Positions 8,963 through 21,695 of a stretch of DNA of 64,000 bases are shown piece by piece. The position numbers and the translations under genes are program-made. Origin of the DNA: Paenibacillus woosongensis. Lineage in GTDB: Bacteria > Bacillota > Bacilli > Paenibacillales > Paenibacillaceae. A model generated the notes under the pieces. That model saw only the letters and a list, made by a program, of their open reading frames with translations, made no database searches and had not been told where the DNA came from. Position 1 is the stretch's first letter; each line of letters starts with the position of its first letter. The stretch lies in the NCBI RefSeq assembly GCF_009725165.1, contig NZ_WNZW01000009.1:102079-166078 (forward strand), in the 5' to 3' direction.

Positions 8963-9152
8963 AAACTCACCTCGGCCCGGCTCGGCTTGTCCTTAACCGG
9001 TTATGTATTTTATATGTTGGGAACCAATTTCCACGAATTACCCTTCATGTATATACCCTAGTATACACGAAATTAACCGTCCGCATCCGTTTCTCCTTAA
9101 ATCGCCGAGCTGCATTTTTCCCCCAAATTTGATTTCTCCTGAAAACCAATGC

Positions 9153-9182
9153 AAAAAACCCCCGTTCGAAAGGAACGAGGGC
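9153..9182 (-). terminator. Intrinsic terminator of secG
   Basis: CCCTCGTTC and GAACGGGGG form the stem and a U6 tract follows on the minus strand. The rest of the 8963-9200 gap shows no coding frame; it should hold the rnr promoter, which I could not place. Confidence 0.9.
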
Positions 9183-9200
9183 TCTCTTATATACGGTATC

Positions 9201-9434
9201 CTATTTAATAACAACGGCAACGGCAATGGCCAGAATGAAGAATCCAGCAGCAAGTACAACAGTAGCCCGCTCCAGAACAAGCTCCATGCCGCGCGCTTTC
9301 GCTTTGCCAAACAGATGTTCCGCTCCTCCGGAGATGGCGCCGGTCAGACCCGCGCTTTTACCTTCCTGCAGAAGGACTGCCGTGATTACACCGATGGAAA
9401 AAATAATAAGCAATATTTTCAAAAACAATTCCAT
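9201..9434 (-). CDS. secG: Preprotein translocase subunit SecG
   Basis: 77 residues with two hydrophobic helices (about 1-22 and 54-76) separated by the SecG loop [17 protein letters not shown]. SecG joins SecYE in the membrane and stimulates SecA-driven export. ATG 9434 is preferred over an in-frame GTG at 9443, which overlaps the GGAGG site; spacing to ATG is 8. The secG-rnr-smpB-ssrA neighbourhood is conserved in Bacillota. Confidence 0.95.
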   Translation of the reverse strand: MELFLKILLIIFSIGVITAVLLQEGKSAGLTGAISGGAEHLFGKAKARGMELVLERATVVLAAGFFILAIAVAVVIK

Positions 9435-9591
9435 TGAATCCACCTCCTAAGTGAGAACATCCAAATTACTTCAACGATTATGATAATGATATCATGTCAT
9501 AAACAGAAAAACAGCATTATTATTGTACCATAGCATCCATGGAATGACAACCTAGATAAGCAATGTACGCCTACGTTTTCCATTCTTACAT

Positions 9592-9813
9592 TCATTGCTC
9601 TAAATCCAACGGTTGGAGGTGCTGAATTATTTTTGCAAGAAGCTCAGGATAAAGCTCCATTCTTAATTCGCACGTAGAAGTACTATCCATTTCAATATAA
9701 ATTTTGTCATTCTTCGTTCCTATTCTTAAGACATATGTTGGATCCGTATATGCAACGACTTGATGGTGATCATACTTAACAGTAAACTCTCTGTACTCTT
9801 CATTTTTATTCAT
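9592..9813 (-). CDS. Small hypothetical protein (73 aa)
   Basis: A strong ribosome site (AAGGAGGATGAATCT) precedes ATG 9813, which supports a real gene. The product is soluble, acidic and rich in beta-type stretches (EFTVKYDHHQVVAYTD, YVLRIGTKNDKIYIEMD), with no signal peptide or membrane segment. I do not recognise a family. It lies alone between secG and a 600-base non-coding stretch with dispersed repeats. Confidence 0.6.
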   Translation of the reverse strand: MNKNEEYREFTVKYDHHQVVAYTDPTYVLRIGTKNDKIYIEMDSTSTCELRMELYPELLAKIIQHLQPLDLEQ

Positions 9814-10030
9814 AGATTCATCCTCCTTCTAAAGCTCAGAAATAAGCCAAAAAAAAGTATGCTCTTGTTTTCTGAATCTTCTGGGACTAACCTAAATCAT
9901 TTGTAGGCTCATCGAGAACTATCACATTACACGCTGTCCACTCGCTTTTACGCTCATCATGAATCGTTGTTTCTAGTTCTAAATGGAATTATAGTAGTTA
10001 ATTTCTGCGGCAAAGAAAAGAAGGTAGATT

Positions 10031-10164
10031 TAAATGGATTTTATGTCGTTAGAAGAAGGGAATTTGCCCATCATGGGCGGGATTCTTGATTTTAGGTACA
10101 TGAAATCCATCTACTCCCCTAAAACATTCGTTTAGAGCATAATTAGATACATGAATTCCATTTA
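10031..10164 (+). repeat. Dispersed non-coding repeat, copy A
   Basis: Terminal inverted repeats TAAATGGATTTTATGT (10031-10046) and ACATGAATTCCATTTA (10149-10164) bound 134 bases without a coding frame. The reverse complement of 42285-42416 is the second copy; over 10126-10169 against 42323-42280 they match at 42 of 44 positions. An internal ACATGAAATCCAT (10098-10110) repeats the end motif, so the RNA could fold into alternative stems. It resembles a miniature inverted-repeat element or a structured RNA. The rest of 9814-10427 holds only this repeat, the hairpin at 10258 and the eno terminator. Confidence 0.75.
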
Positions 10165-10257
10165 GTGTTCGAGCTTGTGTTCGGCAGCTTACTTAACATT
10201 GGCCACAGCGTGAGATTTAGAGTTCGATAGCCTGTATAAGATGAGCCAAAAAAAAGA

Positions 10258-10309
10258 GGCGCCCCTCAGTCATCTTTAATGACTTCTAGGACAGCACCGT
10301 CGTTTTTTT
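10258..10309 (+). repeat. GTCATC-type terminator-like hairpin linked to copy A
   Basis: An imperfect stem built on CCCCTCAGTCATC and GATGAC-like arms, followed by T7 on the plus strand. The same family of hairpin occurs at 42067-42116 (same side of copy B) and 42483-42537. No plus-strand gene precedes this one, so it is not explained as an ordinary terminator. Confidence 0.55.
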
Positions 10310-10363
10310 ATTAGGGTTATACAATTTCTCAGATCAATTGCATTTTTACCGTTAGCTTAATAT

Positions 10364-10395
10364 AAAAACTCCCGCATTCTCTGAATGCGGGAGTA
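10364..10395 (-). terminator. Intrinsic terminator of the glycolytic operon
   Basis: ACTCCCGCATTC and GAATGCGGGAGT form a 12-bp stem followed by U5 on the minus strand, 33 bases past the eno stop codon. Confidence 0.92.
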
Positions 10396-10427
10396 ATTGT
10401 CAATAGATGCTGAAGTTCTGCTTCAGA

Positions 10428-14056
<3,629 letters not shown>

Positions 14057-14075
14057 TTATCTTTCACTGATAGTG

Positions 14076-15257
14076 TTACTTGTCGTTCAGAGCCACAACG
14101 CCTGGAAGCGCCTTGCCTTCCATGAATTCCAAGGAAGCGCCGCCGCCCGTGGAGATGTGGTCCATTTTATCCGCCAGGTTGAATTTCTCAGTTGCCGCTG
14201 CCGAGTCGCCACCGCCGATAATCGTGTAGCCTTCCGTCGAAGCGCAAGCTTCTGCTACCTCACGAGTACCGTTTGCGAAAATATCAATTTCAAATACGCC
14301 CATCGGTCCGTTCCATACAACCAGCTTGGAGTTTTTGATAATTTCCGCATATTTGGCGCGCGTCTTCGGCCCGATGTCCACGCCTTCCCAATCTGCAGGA
14401 ATGCTGTCGATATCGACGACTTTATGGTTGGCATCCGCGCTGAAGTCATCCGCAACAACGATGTCTACCGGAAGCTCGAAGTTTTTACCCAGCTTTTTGG
14501 CTTTCTCGATGAATTCGAGGGAAACATCCAGCTTGCTCTCATCCAGCAGGGATTTACCGATTTCATAACCTTGCGCTTTGAAGAAGGTATAAGTCAGTCC
14601 TCCGCCGATCAATACGTTGTCGGCAATGTTAAGCAGGTTGTCGATCACATCGATTTTGTCCTTAACCTTAGAACCGCCAATAATCGCTGTGAAAGGACGA
14701 TCCGGATTGGACAATGCTTTGCCAAGAACAGCAAGCTCTTTCTCCATCAGCAGGCCGGATACGGCTGGCAGATGATGAGCGATGCCTTCCGTCGAAGCAT
14801 GGGCACGGTGAGCCGCGCCAAACGCGTCATTGACGAATAGATCAGCCAGCTCGGCGAATTGCTTTGCAAGCTCAGGATCGTTTTTCTCTTCGCCTGGATA
14901 GAAGCGCACATTCTCCAGTACAAGTACATCGCCATTGTTCAGGGCAGCTACTTGTGCTTTAACTGCTTCGCCGACAGCTTCGTCAGCTTTCGCTACTTTT
15001 TTGCCGAGCAATTCGGACAGGCGTTCCGCAGCCAGGTTCAGGCGCAGCGATTCAACCACTTGGCCTTTCGGGCGTCCCATATGGCTGGCAAGGATTACTT
15101 TCGCGCCTTTCTCCACCAAATAGTTAATGGTAGGCAGCGTCTCACGAATACGAGTATCATCAGAAATTTTACCATCCTGAACTGGGACGTTAAAATCGAC
15201 GCGGACAAACACGCGTTTGCCAGTTACTTCCACATCACGTACACTTTTCTTGTTCAT
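14076..15257 (-). CDS. pgk: Phosphoglycerate kinase
   Basis: 393 residues, full length. The N-terminal domain has the VRVDFNVP motif and basic substrate-binding residues (SHMGRPKG). The C-terminal nucleotide domain has [13 protein letters not shown] and GGGDSAAA. It makes ATP from 1,3-bisphosphoglycerate. ATG 15257 with AGGAGG 9-10 bases upstream is chosen; an upstream in-frame extension lacks a ribosome site. A 200-base gap with a strong inverted repeat separates it from gap. Confidence 0.97.
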   Translation of the reverse strand: MNKKSVRDVEVTGKRVFVRVDFNVPVQDGKISDDTRIRETLPTINYLVEKGAKVILASHMGRPKGQVVESLRLNLAAERLSELLGKKVAKADEAVGEAVKAQVAALNNGDVLVLENVRFYPGEEKNDPELAKQFAELADLFVNDAFGAAHRAHASTEGIAHHLPAVSGLLMEKELAVLGKALSNPDRPFTAIIGGSKVKDKIDVIDNLLNIADNVLIGGGLTYTFFKAQGYEIGKSLLDESKLDVSLEFIEKAKKLGKNFELPVDIVVADDFSADANHKVVDIDSIPADWEGVDIGPKTRAKYAEIIKNSKLVVWNGPMGVFEIDIFANGTREVAEACASTEGYTIIGGGDSAAATEKFNLADKMDHISTGGGASLEFMEGKALPGVVALNDK

Positions 15258-15397
15258 CTCCACGTTCCTCCTAAGGTATGCGGCTATGGCTTCTAGGCCA
15301 CTATACGCCACGGGTTCTCTTGAATGATTTCTCTCCTAAGCGGTGCTTGTATCTCTATAATTTGTGTGTGTGAATGTCGATTCTATAACTTCATGAA

Positions 15398-15435
15398 CCA
15401 AAGAGGAGTCCTGCAGCCAGGTCGCTCCTCTTTGG
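15398..15435 (-). repeat. 11-bp inverted repeat in the gap-pgk spacer
   Basis: CCAAAGAGGAG and CTCCTCTTTGG pair perfectly around a 16-base loop, 25 bases after the gap stop codon. There is no U-run, so it is more likely a 3'-stabilising stem or processing site than a full terminator. In B. subtilis the cggR-gapA transcript is processed and partly separated from pgk, which fits this position. Confidence 0.6.
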
Positions 15436-15459
15436 TATATAAGCTGTTATATAACGGGA

Positions 15460-16470
15460 TTACTGAGCTTTTTTAGCGAAGTACTCCAGCGTACGAACAA
15501 GTTGTGCTGTGTAGGACATTTCGTTGTCATACCAAGCTACAGTTTTAACCAGCTGCTTGTCGCCAACGGTAAGAACTTTAGTTTGCGTAGCATCGAACAG
15601 GGAACCGAAAGTGATTCCTTGGATGTCGGAAGATACGATTTCATCTTCAGTGTAGCCATAAGTTTCTGGATCAGAAGCAGCTTTCATTGCTTCGTTGATC
15701 TCTGCAGCTGTTACGCTCTTCTCAAGAACAGTTACAAGCTCAGTCAGGGAACCTGTAGCTACAGGCACGCGTTGTGCTGCGCCGTCAAGTTTGCCTTGCA
15801 GTTCAGGGATAACCAGACCGATAGCTTTAGCCGCACCAGTCGTGTTAGGAATGATGTTCTCAGCAGCTGCGCGAGCACGACGGAAGTCGCCTTTCGCATG
15901 AGGAGCATCAAGTGTGTTTTGGTCGCCTGTGTAAGCGTGGATTGTCGTCATCAAGCCTTCAACGATACCGAACTTGTCATTCAGAACCTTAGCCATTGGA
16001 GCCAAGCAGTTCGTCGTACAGGAAGCGCCGGAAATAACCGTCTCGGAGCCGTCAAGGATTTCATGGTTAACGTTGTAAACAACAGTTTTCATGTCGCCTG
16101 TAGCTGGAGCGGAGATAACAACTTTCTTCGCGCCGCCTTTCAAGTGAAGCTCAGCTTTTTCTTTCGTTGTGAAGAAGCCAGTGCACTCCAGAACGATGTC
16201 CACGCCAAGCTCGCCCCAAGGAAGCTCTTCAGGGTTGCGGTTAGCCAGAACTTTAACTTCTTTGCCGTTCACTTTGAAGAAGCCGTCGTGAACTTCTACA
16301 TCGCCTTCGAATCTGCCTTGAGTTGTATCATATTTCAACAGATGAGCCAACATTTTAGCGTCGGTCAAGTCATTAATCGCTACTACTTCGATGCCTTCTA
16401 CGTTTTGAATACGACGGAAAGCAAGACGTCCAATACGTCCAAAACCGTTAATACCTACTTTTACACTCAT
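15460..16470 (-). CDS. gapA: Glyceraldehyde-3-phosphate dehydrogenase (glycolytic, type I)
   Basis: 336 residues from ATG 16470, chosen by GGGAGG 9 bases upstream. The N-terminal Rossmann motif is INGFGRIGR, the catalytic cysteine is in [10 protein letters not shown], and WYDNEMSY lies near the C-terminus. It oxidises glyceraldehyde-3-phosphate with NAD and phosphate. Being directly behind cggR, it is expected to be the CggR-controlled glycolytic enzyme, not the gluconeogenic GapB type. Confidence 0.97.
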   Translation of the reverse strand: MSVKVGINGFGRIGRLAFRRIQNVEGIEVVAINDLTDAKMLAHLLKYDTTQGRFEGDVEVHDGFFKVNGKEVKVLANRNPEELPWGELGVDIVLECTGFFTTKEKAELHLKGGAKKVVISAPATGDMKTVVYNVNHEILDGSETVISGASCTTNCLAPMAKVLNDKFGIVEGLMTTIHAYTGDQNTLDAPHAKGDFRRARAAAENIIPNTTGAAKAIGLVIPELQGKLDGAAQRVPVATGSLTELVTVLEKSVTAAEINEAMKAASDPETYGYTEDEIVSSDIQGITFGSLFDATQTKVLTVGDKQLVKTVAWYDNEMSYTAQLVRTLEYFAKKAQ

Positions 16471-16552
16471 TGATAGTTCCTCCCAGTGTGTTTGTTTTTT
16501 ATTATTCAAGACTGGCCTGATAAGGCAGTCATGAGTAAATAAGGTTAAACGA

Positions 16553-17614
16553 TCAAATAACGCTGTTCTGCTGTTTTTCTTTTTGCTCCAGTTCGCTCAC
16601 GATGTCCATTGCCGCGGCTTCGTCCGTGACAAGAATGTCTTCATGTCCGAACTGCAGCACCGCGTGTATAGCTTTGGCCTTGCTTTTGCCGCCCGCGATT
16701 CCAATCACCGTGTCCGTCTTCCTGATGTCTTCCAGACGGAGTCCCAGGGTCAGCATTTTGTGAACAACTACGCCTTCTTTATCGAAATAGTATCCAAATG
16801 ATTCTGCAACCGCGCCATCCTTCTGCAAGTCCTCGATCATTGCTGTATCGAGCTTGCGGCGGCGGGCCATCTCCGTAGCATCCCCGATGCCGTGCACCAC
16901 AATCCGCGCCTGGCGAATCGTGCTTACGATATCCTGAATATTCGGGTCGTGCACCAGTGACTGATACGCCTCCTTGCCGAGCAAATCGGGCACATGCAGC
17001 AGCCGGTAACCTGCTCCAACCCGCTTAGCCATGCCGGAAGCAATCGTATTCGCCTGGATTTCCAGGCTCTCGCCGAGCCCACCTCGCGCCGGAACGAACC
17101 AGTTCTGCTTGAACGCTGCATTCGCCGGCGGATTCAGCTGCTCCGCTACCTCGGCCATCGTTGTACCGCCTGTGACCGCTACGACGTCTCCGCCGCGCAT
17201 GGCCCCTAGCAGCGCTTTGGCACCTGCCAGACCGAGCTCCCGCTTCGTCAGCGGAGAGGTCTCCCAGTCTCCAGGAATGACCACAACCTTGCGCAATCCA
17301 AAGGCTTTGCGAATCTTCTCCTCCAAATTAGCGAGGCCGAATATTTCCTTTACGATCGGCTCCATATCTTCTAGCAGTTTCCTGCCCGAATCGCTAATCC
17401 TCATGCCTATATTCTCGATTTCAATCAGGCCTTGAGCCTTCAGGAGATCTGTTTCGGCACGCAGTACACGTTCCGTCATGTTTAGCGAAAGCGCCAAGGT
17501 TCTGCGACCAATCACATCCGATAACATGATCTGGTGAAGTATGGTATGCCTTTTCTTGAGAATTTCCATGAGATCTGGAAGAAGCTGCTTCTGCATTTCT
17601 AAAATATTTCGCAT
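16553..17614 (-). CDS. cggR: Central glycolytic genes regulator CggR (SorC family)
   Basis: 353 residues from ATG 17614 (AGGAG upstream); the start matches the family beginning, [15 protein letters not shown]. An N-terminal helix-turn-helix ([18 protein letters not shown], about 36-53) precedes a sugar-phosphate-binding SorC domain with [13 protein letters not shown] and [12 protein letters not shown]. CggR represses the gap operon and is released by fructose-1,6-bisphosphate. Two direct-repeat operator pairs lie upstream (17669-17740), which implies autoregulation. The gap gene follows after 82 bases. Confidence 0.95.
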   Translation of the reverse strand: MRNILEMQKQLLPDLMEILKKRHTILHQIMLSDVIGRRTLALSLNMTERVLRAETDLLKAQGLIEIENIGMRISDSGRKLLEDMEPIVKEIFGLANLEEKIRKAFGLRKVVVIPGDWETSPLTKRELGLAGAKALLGAMRGGDVVAVTGGTTMAEVAEQLNPPANAAFKQNWFVPARGGLGESLEIQANTIASGMAKRVGAGYRLLHVPDLLGKEAYQSLVHDPNIQDIVSTIRQARIVVHGIGDATEMARRRKLDTAMIEDLQKDGAVAESFGYYFDKEGVVVHKMLTLGLRLEDIRKTDTVIGIAGGKSKAKAIHAVLQFGHEDILVTDEAAAMDIVSELEQKEKQQNSVI

Positions 17615-17668
17615 GCTTTCCACTCCTGCAAGCTTCGTCTTCCTCTCCATCTCCCTTGGCCTTAAAAT

Positions 17669-17740
17669 GTCCCGGGTTAACGTTTTAAGTCCCACTGATA
17701 TTTTAACCAATTTTGGTCCCTGTTGCAAGTGTGATGTCCC
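17669..17740 (-). promoter_or_regulatory. cggR-gap promoter with two CggR-type operator pairs
   Basis: Minus-strand sigma-A promoter: TTGCAA (17728-17723), 17-base spacer, TAAAAT (17705-17700). GGGAC half-sites occur at 17740 and 17720, and again at 17693 and 17673, each pair exactly 20 bases apart, the period of the B. subtilis CggR operator. The downstream pair lies after the expected transcription start, as in B. subtilis. The upstream pair brackets the -35 box and is additional. The remaining gap to 17942 shows no gene. Confidence 0.8.
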
Positions 17741-17942
17741 TATATTTCTCTATCTTCTGAAGGCTTATTCAATAATCTTCGATGAAATTCGCCAAGACAT
17801 GAAAAACGGCGTTTTTATGACTTTTCCCGCCATTCCGGCAGCAACATGCTAGACAATCTAGTTTGATGATTTACAAATAGTAGAGACGGGGGTATACTCA
17901 AATTGGCATCTAATTACATTTTTGGGAAATGTGGTGTAATCA

Positions 17943-19145
17943 TTGCGTGTTCGGACAACATATATTCTTATCATTTGCCTGTTTTTTATAACCGGATGTA
18001 CGGGTCAGCCCTCCCCTTCCGAATTGAACGACAGCGAACTCACCCTAAACATCGGCTACTTCTCAGAGAAACAGTTTGAGAATAGATATTCATCCTTGCT
18101 GTCGATTGAATATCCGAAACTAAATTACAATGTAATACCGACAAGCGACTTAATAACGGAGAGGATATCCGTACAAGAATGGACTGCTGAGAACGCTGTG
18201 GACCTAATCTACCTTCCGCCGGCTTATCTGCAATCTTTGGCAAATAACGGACTGCTCCAGGAGCTTGATCCATACATACAAAAAACCTCCTTCTCTCTGG
18301 ATGCTTTCGTACCGAGCGCCGTAGAGCTCATGAAGCAATATGGAGATGGCAAGCTGTACGGGCTGGCTCCAACCTTCTATAGCCGGGCACTTGTATACAA
18401 CTCTCGTTTATTTGACCAATATGGCGTTCCATATCCCAAGGATCAAATGACGTGGGAAGAAATTATTGATTTAGCCCATCAATTCCCCAAAGGGCTGACG
18501 CATTCTTACCCGTCGAACGCCCACTTTTTAATTAACATAGGGCAAACCGAGAACCTCCAAGCCTACAATGAGGATACGAAGCAAATCACTTTGGACAGCT
18601 CCTCATGGGCAGATTTGCTGGAGCTTACCCTTGAGCCGCTAAGAACAGGCAACATTGCCCTTCATGATTTAAATGACAATTTATTTTTAACAGGCGAATA
18701 TGCCCTGGGCATTATCACTTACGAAGAATTGATTCAGCTGGAGCAGCAAGGCTCGGATCTGGAATGGAAGCTGGTAACCATGCCAACCCATCCAGCGGAG
18801 CCGGATTTAAGCCACCACTATGTGTTAGACGGCATGTGGGCGATCCCTGCCAGTTCGACCGAAAGCGATGCAGCCTGGGAATTAATCCGTTTCTTTATGT
18901 CAGATCAAACTGCCAAGTGGTCGTATCGTTCCGTTTATGGCTTTTCTTCACTCAATGCTTACACTTCCATGGGGCAGAGCACGTCAGATATAGAGGCCTT
19001 CTACAAGCTTAGACCTGCATATCGTACAAGCCCGGTTCCAAGCACCATTTATGAGCTTCTAAATGAAGCGATAGAACAGGCCATCTCCGGTAATGCAAGC
19101 GCAGAACAGGCTTTAGCTGAAATCGCGAAGAAAGAAATTCAATAA
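17943..19145 (+). CDS. Extracellular solute-binding lipoprotein (ABC-type), orphan
   Basis: 400 residues from TTG 17943, with a poor ribosome site. A lipoprotein signal peptide ends in the lipobox ITGC (about residues 17-20), so it should be lipid-anchored on the outer membrane face. The body is a type I sugar-binding fold: KLYGLAPTFYSRALVYN and the YGVPYPKDQMTWEEI stretch are typical. It is clearly related to the gene at 19773 (APTF, YNSRLFD versus FNKKLFD). No permease or ATPase gene is adjacent, so the substrate is unknown. Confidence 0.82.
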   Translation: MRVRTTYILIICLFFITGCTGQPSPSELNDSELTLNIGYFSEKQFENRYSSLLSIEYPKLNYNVIPTSDLITERISVQEWTAENAVDLIYLPPAYLQSLANNGLLQELDPYIQKTSFSLDAFVPSAVELMKQYGDGKLYGLAPTFYSRALVYNSRLFDQYGVPYPKDQMTWEEIIDLAHQFPKGLTHSYPSNAHFLINIGQTENLQAYNEDTKQITLDSSSWADLLELTLEPLRTGNIALHDLNDNLFLTGEYALGIITYEELIQLEQQGSDLEWKLVTMPTHPAEPDLSHHYVLDGMWAIPASSTESDAAWELIRFFMSDQTAKWSYRSVYGFSSLNAYTSMGQSTSDIEAFYKLRPAYRTSPVPSTIYELLNEAIEQAISGNASAEQALAEIAKKEIQ

Positions 19146-19321
19146 CTGTATCCACTCTGCAATTAGGTTGATGTAATCGGGGCAATCCTGTTCCGTTTAC
19201 ATATAAGCATCCAGACTCGCACTTCAGCATTATGCCGAGAGAGGAGGGTTTGGTTCTTACCTTTTTACAGGATTCGTGTTGACTTTCAATAATAATAAAA
19301 TGAAGCAGGGAGCGTGTTTAA

Positions 19322-19717
19322 ATGAAAAAGGTAACATTAGCTGCTGCAGCCACTTCGCTTTTTTTGGCAATCGCTATCCCAACATTTGCTGCGGACATCG
19401 ATACGCCAGATCCAAATGTAACAACGGATGCCTTCATCGGTACGAGCCAGTATTACGCCAACACGGTTAGGGGTAAGTCTTATGCACTTACTTCGAATAC
19501 TAAAATGACCAGTCTAAATGTTCAAGGAACCTTTTATCAATCTTCAACCCAGAAAGAAACCGGCACTGCTACTACGACCAGCAGAAATACCGAAGCCGCC
19601 TGGTTTACAAAAGACGGCGTATACTCCAGCAATGGATCCTACACTTTAAATACGGCATCAAGAACTTATTTCTCTGGAGGCAAATACGCCCAGGATTATG
19701 CGTCGGATAGCTGGTAA
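19322..19717 (+). CDS. Small secreted protein of unknown function (131 aa)
   Basis: A Sec signal peptide (KKVTLAAAATSLFLAIAI, cleavage likely after TFA) leads a Thr/Ser/Asn/Tyr-rich mature part of about 108 residues that should form beta strands. It has no cysteines and no domain I recognise. GGGAG lies 9 bases before ATG 19322. It is flanked by two orphan solute-binding lipoproteins and followed by a hairpin, so it may be a separate transcript or part of a cell-envelope cassette. Confidence 0.65.
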   Translation: MKKVTLAAAATSLFLAIAIPTFAADIDTPDPNVTTDAFIGTSQYYANTVRGKSYALTSNTKMTSLNVQGTFYQSSTQKETGTATTTSRNTEAAWFTKDGVYSSNGSYTLNTASRTYFSGGKYAQDYASDSW

Positions 19718-19719
19718 TA

Positions 19720-19746
19720 AATAGGGCGGGTCAATCCCGCCCTATT
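19720..19746 (+). terminator. Hairpin after the small secreted protein gene
   Basis: AATAGGGCGGG and CCCGCCCTATT form a perfect 11-bp stem with a 5-base loop right after the stop codon. The downstream tail is only weakly T-rich, so termination may be partial. Confidence 0.7.
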
Positions 19747-19772
19747 CTTCACTTACAAGGAGGAACATACAT

Positions 19773-21092
19773 ATGCCCATAAGACGCGGACTGCTCATGA
19801 TCTTACTTCTTATCATCGTCTTTCCGTCACTTGCAGGATGCCAGAGGCCCCAGCAGGTTAAACCGGTTACGATCAAAGTCAGCTATCCGTCAGCACAACA
19901 GTTCTATAAAATGTTCGGCTTTGCTTTTCAGAAATCGCACCCCCATATTGAAATCCAGGTCATCCAGGATGAACCCGGAACGGACGCTGGCAGCTTCGAT
20001 ACAGAGGCTGATGTAATCTATATAAACGGAATGGATCAATACAAAGCAGCAATAGAACAAGGTAAGCTTCGACAGATCCCTCCGCCCCTATTAAATCCAT
20101 CAACGAACGAAGGAGATCTCTCGCCAATCGTTACCGCACTACTTAGCTCAGCTTCCGAGGACGGCCGCTACTATGCGCTAGCTCCTACTTTTCATAGCGA
20201 AGCGCTATATTTCAACAAGAAGCTGTTTGATGAATATAACATCACTTATCCGTACGACGGAATGAGCTGGAGCGATGTATTTGCTCTGGCGCAGCGATTT
20301 CCTGCGGAAGATAAAGAAGGCAACCGTTTGTACGGCATCCAAATGAATTATTACAAGAACGTGACGATGAACTATATCCTTAAAGCCGGGGAGACTGAGA
20401 ACTTGTCTTATTTCGATCCCCATACCATGAAAGTGACAATGAATACCGAACACTGGAAATCGATCTGGTCCGACGCGGTTCAGGCTTTCCGTGCAGGTGT
20501 CGTTTATGACCTAGGAGAAGAGCTTGATTCAATGAAGCATCCGGCATTCTTGACAGAGGATGCGGCAATGACTGTGAGCTCCAATGTTCTCGCTTATAAC
20601 TTCGAGCCCTTTTCCCATTTTGAAGGCGGTACAATGCTTGACTGGGGAGTGGTTAGCGCGCCTATAGACCCGTTGAATCCTGATACCTCCAACTTTTATG
20701 AGATCTTTGACTTTTTTGGCGTCTCTTCAATTTCAGAGCATCCGGAAGAAGCGCTTGAACTCGTCAAATTCATTGCTGGCGATGCTCTTAACAGCCGTCT
20801 GCTGGCTCAGAAACAGCCCAATTACGGCTTGCCGGCCGTAACTGAATATGTCCACCCGGTAGGCGAGCGTGATCTCTCTCCCCTTTATTCGCTTCAGGCC
20901 AACCCCGATTACATCGACCCGTATACCCAGGTCGACGCCAATGTGCTGGATGCTTTTCAATCTGCCGCGCAATCCGTGCTGGATCGGCTCCTGCAAAATG
21001 AGCTGACGCTGGAAGAAGCACTCGCGGAGGCGGAGCTGCGTGGCCAAGAAGCGGTCGATACGACACTTGCTGAGCTTGAGCTGAAGCAGTAA
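19773..21092 (+). CDS. Extracellular solute-binding lipoprotein (ABC-type), orphan paralogue
   Basis: 439 residues. AAGGAGG precedes ATG 19773. The signal peptide ends in lipobox LAGC (about 19-22). The body is a sugar-binding-type fold with YYALAPTFHSEALYFNKK and ITYPYDGMSWSDVF, paralogous to the protein at 17943. The C-terminal region is charged and Glu/Leu-rich (about 405-439), possibly helical. No ABC permease is nearby. It probably docks on a transporter encoded elsewhere or acts as a surface sensor partner. Confidence 0.85.
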   Translation: MPIRRGLLMILLLIIVFPSLAGCQRPQQVKPVTIKVSYPSAQQFYKMFGFAFQKSHPHIEIQVIQDEPGTDAGSFDTEADVIYINGMDQYKAAIEQGKLRQIPPPLLNPSTNEGDLSPIVTALLSSASEDGRYYALAPTFHSEALYFNKKLFDEYNITYPYDGMSWSDVFALAQRFPAEDKEGNRLYGIQMNYYKNVTMNYILKAGETENLSYFDPHTMKVTMNTEHWKSIWSDAVQAFRAGVVYDLGEELDSMKHPAFLTEDAAMTVSSNVLAYNFEPFSHFEGGTMLDWGVVSAPIDPLNPDTSNFYEIFDFFGVSSISEHPEEALELVKFIAGDALNSRLLAQKQPNYGLPAVTEYVHPVGERDLSPLYSLQANPDYIDPYTQVDANVLDAFQSAAQSVLDRLLQNELTLEEALAEAELRGQEAVDTTLAELELKQ

Positions 21093-21229
21093 TGCTCAAA
21101 ATAAATTACAGGCCGCCAACACGTTTCGGCCGGTTTGTCCCAAGGTTGTTTTTCAGCCCGCAGTATGGTTCTCGGGGGCAGACGGACATGCCGTCCATAC
21201 ACGTGTTGGCGCATAATAAAATTTGCCAC

Positions 21230-21258
21230 TTGAAATTTGCCCCCCGATGCCATATAAT
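21230..21258 (+). promoter_or_regulatory. Promoter of tRNA-Arg
   Basis: TTGAAA (21230-21235), 17-base spacer and perfect TATAAT (21253-21258). The predicted start is about 15 bases before the tRNA. The preceding gap from 21093 shows no gene. Confidence 0.8.
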
Positions 21259-21279
21259 CATTTTTGTTACGCTAAATTT

Positions 21280-21354
21280 GCGCCCGTGGTCCAATGGATA
21301 TGACGTAGGCCTCCGGAGCCTGAGATCGAGGTTCGATTCCTCGCGGGCGCGCCA
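21280..21354 (+). tRNA. tRNA-Arg (anticodon CCG), CCA encoded
   Basis: Acceptor GCGCCCG/CGGGCGC, anticodon arm TAGGC-CTCCGGA-GCCTG with CCG at the anticodon, T arm CGAGG-TTCGATT-CCTCG, and encoded CCA at 21352-21354. An Arg tRNA beside clpP is also found in B. subtilis. Confidence 0.96.
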
Positions 21355-21379
21355 TCTAAATTTCAACCTTCAAACGCAC

Positions 21380-21409
21380 AAAGCCTTATATAAGGCTTTT
21401 TTTATTTTT
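21380..21409 (+). terminator. Intrinsic terminator of tRNA-Arg
   Basis: AAAGCCTTA and TAAGGCTTT stem followed by a T-rich tail on the plus strand. Confidence 0.88.
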
Positions 21410-21461
21410 CGACACGCAAGCAGCGTTCTTGTTACTGTCAGAACCGGAACGGATCATGGAT

Positions 21462-21490
21462 GCACCAGACCAAGTGGTGCTTTTTCTTTT
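21462..21490 (+). terminator. Second terminator-like hairpin before the clpP promoter
   Basis: GCACCA and TGGTGC arms with T5 and more Ts. It insulates the clpP promoter from the tRNA unit. Confidence 0.65.
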
Positions 21491-21497
21491 TTTATAG

Positions 21498-21537
21498 TTT
21501 GACCATCTTTGACTTTCTGCTTAAAATTGTTTATGAT
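21498..21537 (+). promoter_or_regulatory. clpP promoter with CtsR heptad operator
   Basis: The promoter is TTGACT (21509-21514), 17-base spacer, TATGAT (21532-21537). Overlapping the -35 box on the reverse strand is AGTCAAA-GAT-GGTCAAA (21514-21498), a full match to the CtsR consensus RGTCAAA-NAN-RGTCAAA. This predicts class III heat-shock repression by CtsR. The leader up to the start codon is about 150 bases and holds no ORF I trust. Confidence 0.82.
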
Positions 21538-21695
21538 GAGGTTAATAATTCTCGATTTCGTCAATTATGAGATTGATTGAATCGATACATGAATCTATAT
21601 TACAATGGAGGCTATACTGCTCGCTTCGCGATTGGCCCGGCCTTTATCGAAGAGACGCTAGTAGGAGCTCGAACCAATCTAAGGAGGTTTTATCG

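Noticed and set aside
9003..9437. 144-aa plus-strand frame opposite secG
   Set aside because: Antisense to secG and its terminator, with no recognisable domain.
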